Positions 13,601 through 23,515 of a stretch of 64,000 nt of DNA are shown piece after piece. The notes below the pieces were generated by a model, which made no database searches, had not been told where the DNA came from, and saw nothing but the letters and a program-made list of their open reading frames with translations. Origin of the DNA: Plotosus lineatus (lineage: Eukaryota; Chordata; Actinopteri; Siluriformes; Plotosidae); assembly GCA_024760905.1 (NCBI GenBank), contig CM045729.1, positions 82,759,050 to 82,823,049 of the forward strand, given 5' to 3'. The number at the start of each line of letters is the position of its first letter. Position 1 is the stretch's first letter. Made by a program: the position numbers and the translations under genes.

Positions 13601-16600
13601 AGAAACAGTGGTGCTGAGGAAAAGGCAGGAGGCAGAGCTGGAGGTAGCAGAGATGAAAATGTTGAGGTTCTCTTTGGGAGTAACGAGGATGGATAGGATT
13701 AAAAATGAGTACATCAGAGGTACAGTGCATGTAAGATGTTTTGGATACAAAGTCAGAGAGGCTAGATTGAGATGGTTTGGACATGTACAGAGGAGGGATA
13801 GTGAGTATATTGGCAGTAGGATGCTGAGGTTGGATCTACCAGGCAGAAGGCCGAGAGGAAGACCAAAAAAGATATTTATGGATGTGGTGAAGGAGGACAT
13901 GAAGGTCATTGGAGTAAAAGAAGAAGATGGAGAGGACGGGGTGAGATGGAGGCGGATGGTTTGCTGTGGCAACCCCTGAAGGGAACAGCCGAAAGGAAAA
14001 GAAGAAGAAGGTGACGGGTAGTTACTCCCAGTGGAGTATGTTGGTAACACATTCTGTCAGGATGCAGGGAGCAAGTGATTCAGTTCAGTTTCATATTCTG
14101 AAATAATAGGATGCAATGTACGTAACTCACTGAGAACAAAACCAAGCAATTCAATCAGGACATAAAGTTTGCAGTATAATGGTGAAAAATAAGCATTCTG
14201 TACAATCCAGATCAAGTTTTCTTCAATATTATTATTATTATTATTATTATTATTAAGCCAATTCTTACCTTTTAAATATAGCAGCAGCATCTCTGGTTAA
14301 ATAATGCTTATTGATTTATTTATTTTTAAAATTCTGTATTAATTCCCAAAAGGACGATTTTTGCCTCTGCATTTACCCTGCTCATTGCTCACACACACAC
14401 ACACACACACACACGCCCAGAGAGCAGTTGGGGATTAGGTGCCTTGCATCGGGGTGCTTCAGTCATGAAGGTGGAGGAACAGAGGGTGCAGCTTGTTCCC
14501 TCACTGCTGCACAGTTTTCCTGCTGGTCCAAGAATCGAACCAGTCCTTTCTGGAACCTTTCAGTCCTAAAGCTGCTTCTCTAACCATCAGTCCACAGCTG
14601 CTGGCCCCTCTCCCCTTTTTGAATTTTAATATTCATTAACACCATTGAAATGCACCCCCAGTGCAGCTAACTGGGTTATCAAAGGCCGGCCATGTCTCTC
14701 ACTGTCTATGGTGTGAGGCATGTAAAAGAACTATTGCTGACTTTCGACAGGAGTAGGCTGCAAAGCTGTCAGCGTGTTTCCGCCCTGCGATGGCCTGGTG
14801 AGTTGTCCAGGGTGTACTCTGCCCTCGCCCTGAGTTGACTGGGATGGGCACCAGCCTCCCCGCGACCCAAATTAGGATGAAGCGGTTACAGAAAATGAAC
14901 TGAACTGAAATGGTGGCATTATCATCAAAATGTAACTGGTAATAACACTTACAGAGTTAAAACTAACTCACCTTGATGTTCTTAAGAATTTTTAAAGTTG
15001 ATTTTTATTTTTATTTTTTTCAAGTGTGGCAAAGGAGACACTTTATAAATACTTTATAAACTATTATATCGCTCATGGCAGCACAGCGGTGTGGTGTTTA
15101 TTATGTCTGTCTTACAGCAAGAAGATCCTAGGTTCAGGTCCGAGGTCCCAGGTATCTGTGTGTACTTTACAAGTTCTCCTAAGGCCTGTGTGGGTTTCTT
15201 ACATGTACTCTGGTGTCCTCCCACAGTCCATAAACATGCACAGTAGGCCACCTGACTGCTCCAAATCGCACATCCCTGTCAGTTTGAGTGTTTTGAATTG
15301 GTGTGTTTGTTGCCCTATGATGACCGGCTTGCTCATTAGGGATATGTAGGGATATGTAGGGGTTATAGGAAGTGTTTAAATTCCTTGATACTTTGTAAGC
15401 CTGTGTAAAACTGCTTTGTGACAATGTCAATTGCAAAAACTGCAAAAAGAATTAAATTGACCGGAGCAGTGGTGGCCTAGTGGTAAAGGTGCTGGATCAC
15501 TGATCCTAAGGTTGGGAGTTCAAGTCCCACTCTCCACGGGTCGTCACTGTCCCCCCCAGTGCACTAACTGGGTTATCAAAGGGTGGCCGTGTCTCTCACT
15601 GTCTATGGTGGGAGGTTCATAGAAAAAAACCATTGCTGACTTTCGACAAGAGTTGCTGCAACGCCGTCAGTGTGTGGAAACAGGCCCTGCAATGGCCTGG
15701 CGAGCTGTCCTGGGTGTACTTTGCCCTCACCCGGAGTCGGCTGGGATGGGCGCCAACCTCCTCGTGACCCTAATTAGGATTAAGCAGTTACAGAAAATGA
15801 ACGGAACAAATAAAACTGAATTGAATTGAATTGATGTGCAGTTCAGGGTGTGATTCACCTTCACTTGGTGAAGGCTGAGTTAGGCTCCATCGTGACCATG
15901 ATAGGATTAACTGGTTCTTCAAATGAGTGAGTGAGTGAGTGTTAATCTTGTGAAGGAGCAGTTCACCGAGGTATGAAGATGGATGCACATCTGGATTGTT
16001 AAAGCTTGGTGTTGGTGGGTGAAATGCTGATTAATGAATAGTACTGGCCTTTTCTCAAAGGTTTGTTTGACATCACTACATTTTTCTGGATTTTATCAAG
16101 GACATAGGATCTTTTTCCAAATCTTTCCATTTGAAATATTTCGTGAGATTTTTAAAGATGAAAAGAAAAAAAATCCTCTATTAAATACTGTTTCAGTCAT
16201 ATTCACGTATCAATCATCCAGAAGGCTACTTAAGTGCAGTAATCTCCCACCACATACAACAGGTCCACAGAAGGAAACTGAACCAATTCTAAATATAGGT
16301 CTGGGTGGGTCATATGTTTCTGTCCCTTGCTAAAGGGTTGTGACAGGAAGGGCATCCGACGTAAAAACCTCTGCCAAATCAAACATCAGATTGTTTCAGT
16401 CAGATGATTCGCTGTGGCGACTCCCAAGTAAAAGGGAAAAAGCGGAAAGGAAGACAGATAGTCAATATGGAATTTCTTTCCCTTTAGATGTTCGATCCAG
16501 GTCCCTCGTTTCGACTCGCTGAAAGTTTCCTGTGCCTGGAAATGTCCAAATTCGTCCACTCGTACTCAACGACCTCCCAAAGTTCAGTGCTGTTAGCACA

Positions 16601-18975
16601 TTATCATCTAAATAATTTAACCGTCCGAGGCCCGCTGTGACATTGTTCACGTGATTTTCATTCATTGGAAAGTTGGTGTGGGTGGAGCCCAGATGTTTGC
16701 TAATAGGTTCAAATCTAGACTCTGTCCAACCAAGCTTTAGTGGTGTTGGCAGTGTGGGCTGGGGATGGTTATTAGTTATAAAACTAATTATTTGGTATAA
16801 ATTAACAGGTGGTCAGACAAACCATCACCAACTGGCAATGGTGAATTGTTGGATATTACGTACTTTTGCCGCTATATCTACAAATATGTAATTTCAATGT
16901 TGGCTCATGTTTTTAACCCAGAGTGTAAACACCACATAGAAACACCCTGGCCGTTTTAAACAGAATCATCCCTTTACTTTCTATCGTGCAATGATTCATT
17001 AATCATTATTGGACTCAAAATTAACAACCTTTCTTTTTTCTTTTCTTGCTTTCTTTCTAGTTTTGATCACAGAATGAAAGTGTTCACCAACGGCACACTC
17101 ACCATTCAACCAGTAACGGACAAGGACCATGGCGACTACATCTGTTTGGCCAGAAATAAAGTGGGGGATGATGTTGTTCTCCTTAAAGTGATTGTCATAA
17201 TGAAAGCAGCCAAAATTGAGCAGAAAGAGGTAAACAACCAGAAGGTTTTTTATGGAGGAAATGTAAAGGTAGACTGTATTGCATCAGGACTCCCGAACCC
17301 TGAAATCAAATGGAGTCTTCCTGATGGCACCATGATTAATAGCATCATGCAGTCAGATGAAAGCGGAGTGCACACAAGAAATTACATTGTATTTGCCAAT
17401 GGTACTCTCTATTTCAACAATGTGGGTGTGAAGGAGGAGGGAGACTACACATGCTATGCTGAGAACCAGATCGGCAAAGATGAAATGAAGGTTCATATCC
17501 GAGTCATGGCAACTGCACCAATCATACACAACAACACTTTTGAGGTGATCAGAGTGTCACATGGTGAAACAGCATCACTTACTTGTAAGGCAAAAGGACA
17601 GCCTTTACCTACTATAACATGGCTTTCCCATAACAACAACATCATTGACCCTCAACAGGTAACAAATAAGTACCAGCTTGCCACTGATGGTATTCTGGAA
17701 ATCCATAAGGTACAGGGGTTGGATAGTGGAAACTACACTTGCATAGCCAAAAATACAGCAGGTACAGACAAGAAGGTAGTGAGTGTAGAAGTTGTGTCTT
17801 CAGCGCCCATCATTAATGGAATAAAGAGCCCTGTAATTAGAGTGGAGGAGACCGCTGAGAAGGACCAACAGGTATTCTTGCACTGCAAAGCTGAAGGAAT
17901 ACCATATCCCCAGGTCATATGGATAATGCCTCAGAATGTTGTACTTCCAGCTCCTTACTATAGCAGCAGGATCACAGTTCATCGCAATGGTACACTTGTT
18001 ATTCGCAACTTGCGCAAGAGTGATTCTGTCCAGCTGCTCTGCATAGCTAGTAATGAGGCAGGCGAGGTCAGACTACAGGTACAACTTTATGTTACAGATC
18101 ATGTTGAGAAACCAGTACTGAAAGGTTTGGCCACAGAGACTGTCCAATTCACCAGTGGTGTCTCTGTGGTCCTAAACTGCTCCATAGAGGGAAGCCCACG
18201 TCCTGAGATCACCTGGTTCCTTCCCAATGGAACAACCCTACTGAGTGGAACTAGCATTTCCCGTCTTAAGCATCGCCCTGATGGAGCATTGATCATTAAT
18301 GAACCTTCTGTTTTAGAGGCAGGAATTTACCAGTGCATGGGCCATAACAGTGCAGGCTCTGTGAAAAAGACGGTAACCCTGGAGTCAGCTGAGAAACCCA
18401 TTATCAGCAACATGTACAGCTCTCTGGTCAGCATTATCAATGGTGAAACCCTTCAGTTGAACTGTCTGTCAAGTGGTAACCCAACACCAAAGCTTACCTG
18501 GACTCTACCAAGTGGAAACATTCTCACCAGGCCTCATAGAACAGGACGATATATTATTTTTGACAATGGTACCATAACAGTCCAACAAGCATCCGTGTAC
18601 GATAGGGGTACATACTTTTGTAATTCTACCAATGAACACGGATCCTCGACCATGACGGTCGCAGTGATTGTAATTGTTTATCCACCACGCATCACCACTG
18701 GACCTGCGGCAGTCACTTATGGAAGACCAGGATTTGCAATCAAGCTTGAATGTTTGGCAATTGGTATCCCAAAGCCAGAGGTACTTTGGGAAATGCCTGA
18801 TAAAACCCAGCTCAAGTCAGGACCCCATCTACGACTTTATGGTAATAGGTACATCCATCCACAAGGCTCTCTGGTGATCCAGAACCCGTCAAGCAAAGAC
18901 AATGGTTTCTATAAATGCACTGCCAAGAATCTGGTTGGCAATGACAGCAAAGCAACCTACGTATATGTGTTTTAA
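4293..18975 (+). CDS. mxra5: mxra5, matrix-remodelling-associated protein 5 (four 3' exons; N-terminus outside window)
   Basis: A large secreted extracellular-matrix protein of the LRR plus Ig family (relatives MXRA5 and IGSF10). Exons 4293-4683, 5837-9538, 10330-11230 and 17061-18975 join in frame (phases 1, 1, 2) into 2302 residues ending in TAA at 18973-18975. Order of domains: last LRRs and an LRR C-terminal cap, a spacer, Ig1-2, a long Thr/Ser/Pro-rich linker, then Ig3-12. Each Ig has the Cys, Trp and D-x-G-x-Y-x-C pattern. The SFD..KVF, GTLYFN and [11 protein letters not shown] stretches and the ATYVYVF end match MXRA5 better than IGSF10 as I remember them. All four exons are open and have GT/AG sites, so the gene looks functional. 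The signal peptide and first LRRs must lie left of position 1. It is convergent with the downstream arylsulfatase. Poly(A) site unclear; ATTAAA at 19102-19107 and AATAAA at 19641-19646 are candidates. Confidence 0.95.
5005..5347 (-). mobile_element. GGCAGTGG SINE, type 2 tail (L2-like), in mxra5 intron
   Basis: On the minus strand: head with GGTTCAAGC-like B box, core, then a tail ending CCCTAATTAGGATTAAGCGG and an ATGA-type repeat (ATTCATTCATTC on the plus strand near 5001-5020). Confidence 0.8.
5428..5771 (+). mobile_element. V-SINE in mxra5 intron
   Basis: tRNA-like head (GTAGTGGCTAGCGCATCTGA, GAGTTCAAGTCTC), then the V-SINE central domain (GCATGTTCTCCCCATGCTTA, CAGTTTCCTCCCACAGTCC) and an ATAATGGATAATGG tail. 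Confidence 0.8.
5837..9538 (+). CDS. mxra5: mxra5 giant exon: LRR cap end, Ig1-Ig2, Thr/Ser-rich linker, start of Ig3
   Basis: An uninterrupted 3702-bp exon between acceptor TCTTCCAG and donor GTACAA. It starts with IIKCKKDK and further cysteines that complete the LRR cap. About 200 residues of spacer follow ([15 protein letters not shown], then PSWLMQ). Ig1 is at about 6565-6810 and Ig2 at about 6835-7110. A low-complexity Thr/Ser/Pro/Lys-rich linker runs from about 7110 to 9400; it has basic RRR clusters near 8070-8110 and a polythreonine run coded by ACA repeats near 8950-9010. The last residues (VQFPCNS, then [13 protein letters not shown]) open Ig3, which is completed by the next exon. 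The linker is presumably extended and O-glycosylated; that is inference from composition. It is shorter than my recollection of the human linker. Confidence 0.94.
9869..10216 (+). mobile_element. GGCAGTGG SINE, type 1 tail, 114 bp upstream of an mxra5 exon
   Basis: Head with B box AGTTCGAGTCCC, core, tail GGAAGGGCATCTGATGTAAA, then an AAAAGAAAAGAAG end. Imperfect target duplication around ATTTACTGATA on both sides (about 9850-9869 and 10217-10236). Confidence 0.85.
10330..11230 (+). CDS. mxra5: mxra5 exon: Ig3 (end), Ig4, Ig5, Ig6 (start)
   Basis: Acceptor TTTTCTTAG and donor GTATGT bound 901 bp. Translation starts [15 protein letters not shown], completing Ig3 (DHGQYVC). Ig4 ([12 protein letters not shown] to GIYKCIASN) and Ig5 (MYIHCSAKG to GVYECVAMN) follow. 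Ig6 opens ([10 protein letters not shown]) and is split by the next intron after IDAHF. Phase 2 at the donor forms the Ser codon of SFDHRMKVF with the final exon. A SINE ends about 110 bp upstream of the acceptor. The open frame upstream of 10330 is intron and should not be annotated as coding. Confidence 0.93.
11642..11967 (+). mobile_element. Tigger/pogo-like MITE, family C
   Basis: TA-flanked; left CAGTAGTCCCTTGATTATTC, right CGAGCGCCTACTG. Interior CGGATTATGTTAATTCGCGG matches the right arm of 60552-62334. Confidence 0.75.
12455..12735 (+). mobile_element. V-SINE
   Basis: TCTCAGCAAGAAGGTCTTGG, GGTTCAAGCCC (B box), TTTGCATGTGTGCTTGTGTG and TTTTCTCCCACATGTTC, then an L2-like tail (CTCCCTGCGACCCTAATAGG). 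Confidence 0.75.
12736..13391. other. mxra5 intron, no recognised element
   Basis: No gene, RNA or repeat family recognised. Confidence 0.6.
13404..14008 (+). mobile_element. RTE-clade LINE, 5'-truncated copy B with target duplication
   Basis: The frame 13407-13979 gives the same C-terminal region as copy A ([19 protein letters not shown] to [12 protein letters not shown]) without frameshift. It has a GAAGAAGAAG tail and a 12-bp duplication AGGTGACGGGTA at 13392-13403 and 14009-14020. It is a clean example of target-primed insertion of a 5'-truncated RTE element, lying in an mxra5 intron. Confidence 0.9.
14021..14344. repeat. mxra5 intron with an (ATT)n tract
   Basis: Only an ATT trinucleotide tract (about 14228-14255) is recognisable. 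Confidence 0.7.
14345..14610 (-). mobile_element. tRNA-derived SINE with internal CA tract
   Basis: TCTGCATTTACCCTGCTC, a CA tract (14390-14414), AGAGCAGTTGGGGATTAGGT, then a minus-strand B box (ATCGAACCAGTCC on plus). Matches a fish SINE that, from memory, carries CA repeats at this site. Confidence 0.65.
14656..14912 (+). mobile_element. GGCAGTGG SINE, type 2 tail, lacking its head
   Basis: Starts in the core (CAGTGCAGCTAACTGGGTTA) and ends AATTAGGATGAAGCGGTTAC. Confidence 0.8.
15072..15345 (+). mobile_element. V-SINE, degenerate
   Basis: CTTACAGCAAGAAGATCCTA, GGTGTCCTCCCACAGTCC and a 3' part resembling other V-SINEs here. Confidence 0.65.
15463..15805 (+). mobile_element. GGCAGTGG SINE, type 2 tail, full length
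   Basis: Head GCAGTGGTGGCCTAGTGGT, B box AGTTCAAGTCCC, core, tail ending CTAATTAGGATTAAGCAGTT. Confidence 0.85.
16312..16462 (+). mobile_element. GGCAGTGG SINE type 1 tail fragment
   Basis: CTGTCCCTTGCTAAAGGGTT, GGGCATCCGACGTAAAAACC, then GATTCGCTGTGGCGACTCCC and a GGAAAGGAAGACAGA end. Confidence 0.8.
16463..17060. other. mxra5 intron, no recognised element
   Basis: Unique-looking sequence ending in the pyrimidine tract and acceptor of the last mxra5 exon. Confidence 0.6.
17061..18975 (+). CDS. mxra5: mxra5 terminal exon: Ig6 (end) to Ig12
   Basis: A strong pyrimidine-rich acceptor (CTTTCTTTCTAG) precedes the exon. It encodes the end of Ig6 ([12 protein letters not shown], then [13 protein letters not shown]) and six whole Ig domains, starting near 17205, 17516, 17801, 18096, 18391 and 18681. 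It ends ATYVYVF-stop. Many NGT sequons lie in the Ig domains, as expected of a secreted glycoprotein. No frameshift or internal stop was seen in 638 codons. Confidence 0.95.
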
Positions 18976-19254
18976 TACAAAATACCATTAAACACCTTCA
19001 TTGCCTTAAGGAATTGCAGTGCGGAAAATACTGATAGTTGTTACTTTATTTTAACAGGACATGTTCATTTAGGGGTTTCTCCTGCTGGTAAATACTATCT
19101 GATTAAATATGACATTAGTGCGAATTAATCAGAATCAAGATTAATATCATCTGCGAGGAAATCCATGGGGTTTGGTTTAGATCTATGCTTCTCAAAGTGG
19201 CTCCAGGTACTGGCAGGGATCTTCAAGCTGAAGGAATGGGGTTAGCAACTTTCT

Positions 19255-19482
19255 CAACATACATTTTCTGAACTGCTTAATCTCCTAAGTAGGGTTGCAG
19301 GAAGGCTGGCACCTGTCTCAACTGACTCTGGGTGAGGGCAAAGTACACCATGGACGGCTCACCGGGCCAATGCAGGGCAGAAACACGCTGAATATTAGGC
19401 AGCTGTGATGATAGTGGGGTTTGAACCCTCAACCTTGGGATCAGTAATCCAGCACTTTACCACTGGGCCACCACTGTCCTCC
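19255..19482 (-). mobile_element. GGCAGTGG SINE, type 2 tail, degenerate
   Basis: Minus-strand head (GGGCCACCACTGTCC at the right end on plus), B-box remnant and L2-like tail. Confidence 0.7.

Positions 19483-19525
<43 letters not shown>
19481..19525. repeat. (ATT)n microsatellite
   Basis: About 14 ATT units. Confidence 0.95.
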
Positions 19526-19527
<2 letters not shown>

Positions 19528-19678
19528 TTGGTAAATGAAGTTCTTTCACCATTTTGATAAAAATTTTCATAGGTGAATACAAATATATATATGTCTGATC
19601 ATGAAACTGGAACATTTCGAACTACCCAACTTCTAGCTTGAATAAATATTTCCATGTCTCAGTTCATTTGGTAATTAA

Positions 19679-20010
19679 CTCATCATCATCATCACCGTCA
19701 TCACCATCGTCATCCCCATAATCCAAGGTCTGGTAGCGGGGGCAGCAGCCTAAGTAGTGAGGTCCACATGTCCCTCTCGTCAACCACTTCCTCCACCAAT
19801 AAAGGGGGAGGGGAAGGCAACAAGGCATCCCAGATGATCCGAGAGACATAGTCCCTCCAGGCAGGCAATCGGGGAGGCATTCTAACCAGACGCCTGAGCC
19901 ACCTCAACTGGCTCCTCTCAACAGGGAGAAGCCGCGGTTCTACTCAGAGTTCCTCATGGATGACAGAACTTCTCACCCTATCTCTAAGGGAGAGCCTAGC
20001 CACACTGTGA
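19679..20010 (-). mobile_element. Rex3-like LINE, 3' fragment
   Basis: Minus-strand translation gives ERSQLRWLRRLVRMPPRLP, AWRDYVSRI and SLLRLLPPLPDLG, the C-terminus of a Rex3-type reverse transcriptase. It is followed by a GATG-rich tail (CATCATCATC on plus, 19681-19715). Confidence 0.75.
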
Positions 20011-20076
20011 AGGAAGCTAATTTCAGCCACTTCGATTCGTGATTTTGTTCTTTAGGTCCTGCCACCTTACCTAGGT

Positions 20077-20398
20077 GGCAGTTGTGATCTAATGGTATAG
20101 AGCACTGGATTGCTGATCCTAGGGTTGGGGGTTCGAGTCCCTCTCTCCACAAGTTTGTCACTGTCTCCCCAGTGCAGCTAATTGGGTTATCAAAGGCTGG
20201 CCATGTCTCTCACTGTCTATGGTGAGAGGTTCATGTTAATGAACCATTGCTGACCTTCGTCAAGAGAAGCTGCACAGCCATCAGCATGTTTCTGTCCCTT
20301 GCTAAAGGGCTGTGTCAGGAAGGGCATCCGACGTAAAAACCCATCATTCGCTGTGGTGACCCCTGATAAAGGGAAAAATCTGAAAGGAAAAGAAGAAG
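20077..20398 (+). mobile_element. GGCAGTGG SINE, type 1 tail
   Basis: Head GGCAGTTGTGATCTAATGGT, B box GGTTCGAGTCC, core, tail GGGCATCCGACGTAAAAACC to GGAAAAGAAGAAGG. Confidence 0.85.
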
Positions 20399-20934
20399 GT
20401 CACCCTTGCCTGGGGGATAATACCAAGTCGGAGCTCAGGTGTGGCAAAATTGGTAAATAAGTACAGTACCAGATTTAAAAAGGGATCAAAGATCTACTGA
20501 TCTACTTAACTTTTCCTGTCTCATCCATTTTGACTTTAGATAAAGAAAAGTTGGACGTGTGAAGCACCATCAATCAGCACAGTGTCACCAATCACAGAAT
20601 TCTTACCCAAAGCTATTATTGGTGAATAGAAGACTGTTCATTCTGTCCATGTTCTGATTTTCCGAGTCTTCTACTGATAATTTGATGATGATGCTTCTCC
20701 AAGGAATCTAATCCTGCGTCTAGCATGATTTAATGTATATTGGCATAATAGATAAAAAAAATGAGGAAAACTATTTTTTCAAAATCTGCAGAAAATGTAA
20801 AAGGTCTGTTTCTCACATTTCAGTATCAGTTTCATGACCAGACCCATATTTGTAAACACTGAAGTGAGTCCATAATGAAAGCTTCCTGTTCATTTCTTTC
20901 AGCAGGGAAGCTGAACCCGACATGTACCGAAAGT
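20399..20934. other. Intergenic, no recognised element
   Basis: No gene or repeat family recognised. Confidence 0.55.
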
Positions 20935-20974
20935 GGGGCACATACTAAACAGCTCACCAAACCATCACAGGGCC

Positions 20975-21065
<91 letters not shown>

Positions 21066-21300
21066 GCACACACACGCACACACGCACTCACAAAAAAACC
21101 CAAAAGCACATTTATACTCACACTCAGACTGATGAGCAATTTGGGAAAAGCGAGTCAGCATAATCTATATGATTTTGGACACTGGGAGGAAACCTGAGAA
21201 CCCGAATGAAACCCACAACATAGAACGTATCTCACCAAGTGTGCGCTGTCCAGTGAACATGGTAATTACCGCACCGCCGTGCTGCCCAGGGGTTGACACA
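20935..21300 (-). mobile_element. V-SINE (inverted) with expanded internal CA tract
   Basis: Minus-strand V-SINE: CTGGGAGGAAACCTGAGAAC and ACCGCCGTGCTGCCC on the plus strand. A CA tract (20980-21086) starts directly after CACAGGGCCAA, the same place as in 22905-23105. Confidence 0.7.
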
Positions 21301-21545
21301 GATAAGTGCATTATTACAAACTCTGGCATATTTACAAATTCTCAGTGCTGAAAGGTTTCAAAATTAAATTCCAACAGGACTGTTATATGAAATGTTTGTA
21401 ACAGGGTGAACGTTGTTTTATTTCTTTCACTGCTAAATAGCTTAATGTGATCTATTTGGTTTCATTTAAACACATATGGGCGTGTCCTTTCAGAAACAGA
21501 GTCTACAATGGGCATTGTGATCTTTTCTGGTTTGATTGTGTCCTA

Positions 21546-21585
21546 TTCTCTCTCTCTCTCCCTCTCTCTCTCTCCCCCTCTCTCG

Positions 21586-21628
<43 letters not shown>
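21546..21628. repeat. (TC)n microsatellite
   Basis: CT-rich tract with a few interruptions. Confidence 0.95.
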
Positions 21629-21633
<5 letters not shown>

Positions 21634-22312
21634 TTTATTTGGCTTTTAAAGATTTATGAGTTTCATTTGAAAGCTATTAAATATCTTTGTGTAAGAAGCC
21701 TGTACTTTACATTAATATTTTAAATAAACAATAAGAACTTTCATTATTTTAAGCAGTTACCTGATGAGCAACACTTTAACTAAAGTAATTGGAGAGTGCA
21801 AAACTCTACCAAGCCATAAAAAAATCCCCTTGGAGCCTGCTGTGCTACTACGACATCAAAAAAAAAAAGTTTATATGATATTCAACATTAAATTTAAATT
21901 ACTACTGGACATGCAGTTTGGACCAGAACCGGGTGAAACTCAGTCATTTTATGAGATTTAATATTTTGGGCGTTTTTTGTGGTGATGTCATCGAAGCATG
22001 GTTCTTCATGTATGAGGAGCATCCTAGGGTGAACAACTACACTAATAAATATAAGATTGACTTTTCCAGAAGTGGGAAGAGACGAGGAGACAAACAAATA
22101 AACAGCCATGATTCAGTTAAAACTTGTAAATGGGTTGAACATGATCTGTACTGAAGTAAAAAAGAAAATAAAGAATTATTATTTAAAGGGTCACATCTCC
22201 ATAGAATCTTCTAGAGAATAAATAATCCCAGATTCCTTCAGTCCCTCCTGTTCTTCTCATTAAATGTCTTTGTTTGAGCTTATTTAAGCGCGTTAGCATG
22301 CTGTGCACTGTA
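21629..22312. other. Intergenic, no recognised element
   Basis: AT-rich; short open frames here show no domain. Confidence 0.55.
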
Positions 22313-22655
22313 GGGGGCAGTGATGGTCTAGTGGTATAGGGCGCTGGATCGCTGGTCCAAAGGTTGGGGGTTTGAGTTCCACTCTCCACAAGGTTGTCAC
22401 TGTCCCCCCAGTGCAGCTAACTGGGTTATCAAAGGCGGGCCATGTCTCTCACGTGTCTATGGTGAGAGGCATGTAAAAGAACCATTGCTGACTTTCGTAA
22501 AGAGTAGCTGCAAAGTCGTCAGCATGTTTCTGTCCCTTGCTAAAAAGGGTTGTGACAGGAAGGGCATCCGACGTAAAAAAAAAAACCTCTGTCAAATTAA
22601 ACGTGCGAATCAGATGATTCGCTGTGGCGACTCCCAAGTAAAAGGGAAAAAGCCG
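22313..22655 (+). mobile_element. GGCAGTGG SINE, type 1 tail
   Basis: GGGGCAGTGATGGTCTAGTG head, core, GGGCATCCGACGTAAAA, GATTCGCTGTGGCGACTCCC and AAAAGCCGAA end. Close to the copy at 1329. Confidence 0.85.
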
Positions 22656-22904
22656 AAGAGGTCGCAGGTTCTTGGTGGAATTTAAGATAATGTCCTCCAG
22701 TCACCTTAAAGAATCAACCAGTGGAAATGACTCAGATTCACTTCCTACGGTCTGAAGAACAAACATACAAGTGATATCTCACAGCCCTTAATACAAGAAG
22801 GTAAAAAAAAAAAAAAATCAACAGCATCATGACTTCCATGAGGCCATCGCCGAACCCCATCACGTCTGGTTTTAACATTCATACATTAATCAATTCTGGG
22901 TGAC

Positions 22905-22996
22905 AAACATTTATTCATTCATCGTATTATTGGCACGAGGCAACACTGGGTGACGGCGGGGTAAACCCTGAACAGTTTGCTAGTCTATTACAGGGC

Positions 22997-23061
<65 letters not shown>

Positions 23062-23105
23062 CTATGCACACTCACTCTCACACCTAGGTGCAATTAAGAC
23101 TGCAG
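22905..23105 (-). mobile_element. V-SINE fragment (inverted) with CA tract
   Basis: CTATTACAGGGCAA followed by a CA tract (22998-23060) and CACTCTCACACCTAGGTGCA, the minus-strand V-SINE pattern. Confidence 0.6.
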
Positions 23106-23139
23106 TTAGCCTACTCATCCAGTCTTCCCTCCAGCTACC

Positions 23140-23515
23140 TATTCATCCACTCATCCATCTAATCTACTCATCTACTCATTCAACCGTCTAATTATCCATC
23201 TAATCTACTGATGCACTCATCCTTCCATCCATCCATCCATCCATCCATCCATCCATCCATCCTTCCATCCATTCACTCATTCATCCACCCACCAACTCGT
23301 TCACTTACCCGTCCATCCATCCAATCACTCATCTATCTATCTATCTATCTAATCACTCATCTATATATCTATCTATCCAATCACTCATCTATCTATCTAT
23401 CCAGCTATCTATCCAGCTATCTATCTATCCAATCACTCATCTATCTATCCAATCACTCATCTATCTATCTATCCAATCACTCATCTATCTATCCATCTAT
23501 ATATCCGATCTATCT
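23140..23515. repeat. ATCC/ATCT/ATCA tetranucleotide repeat field
   Basis: Imperfect arrays of CATC and TCTA units, with a longer unit AATCACTCATCTATCTATCC repeated several times. Confidence 0.9.
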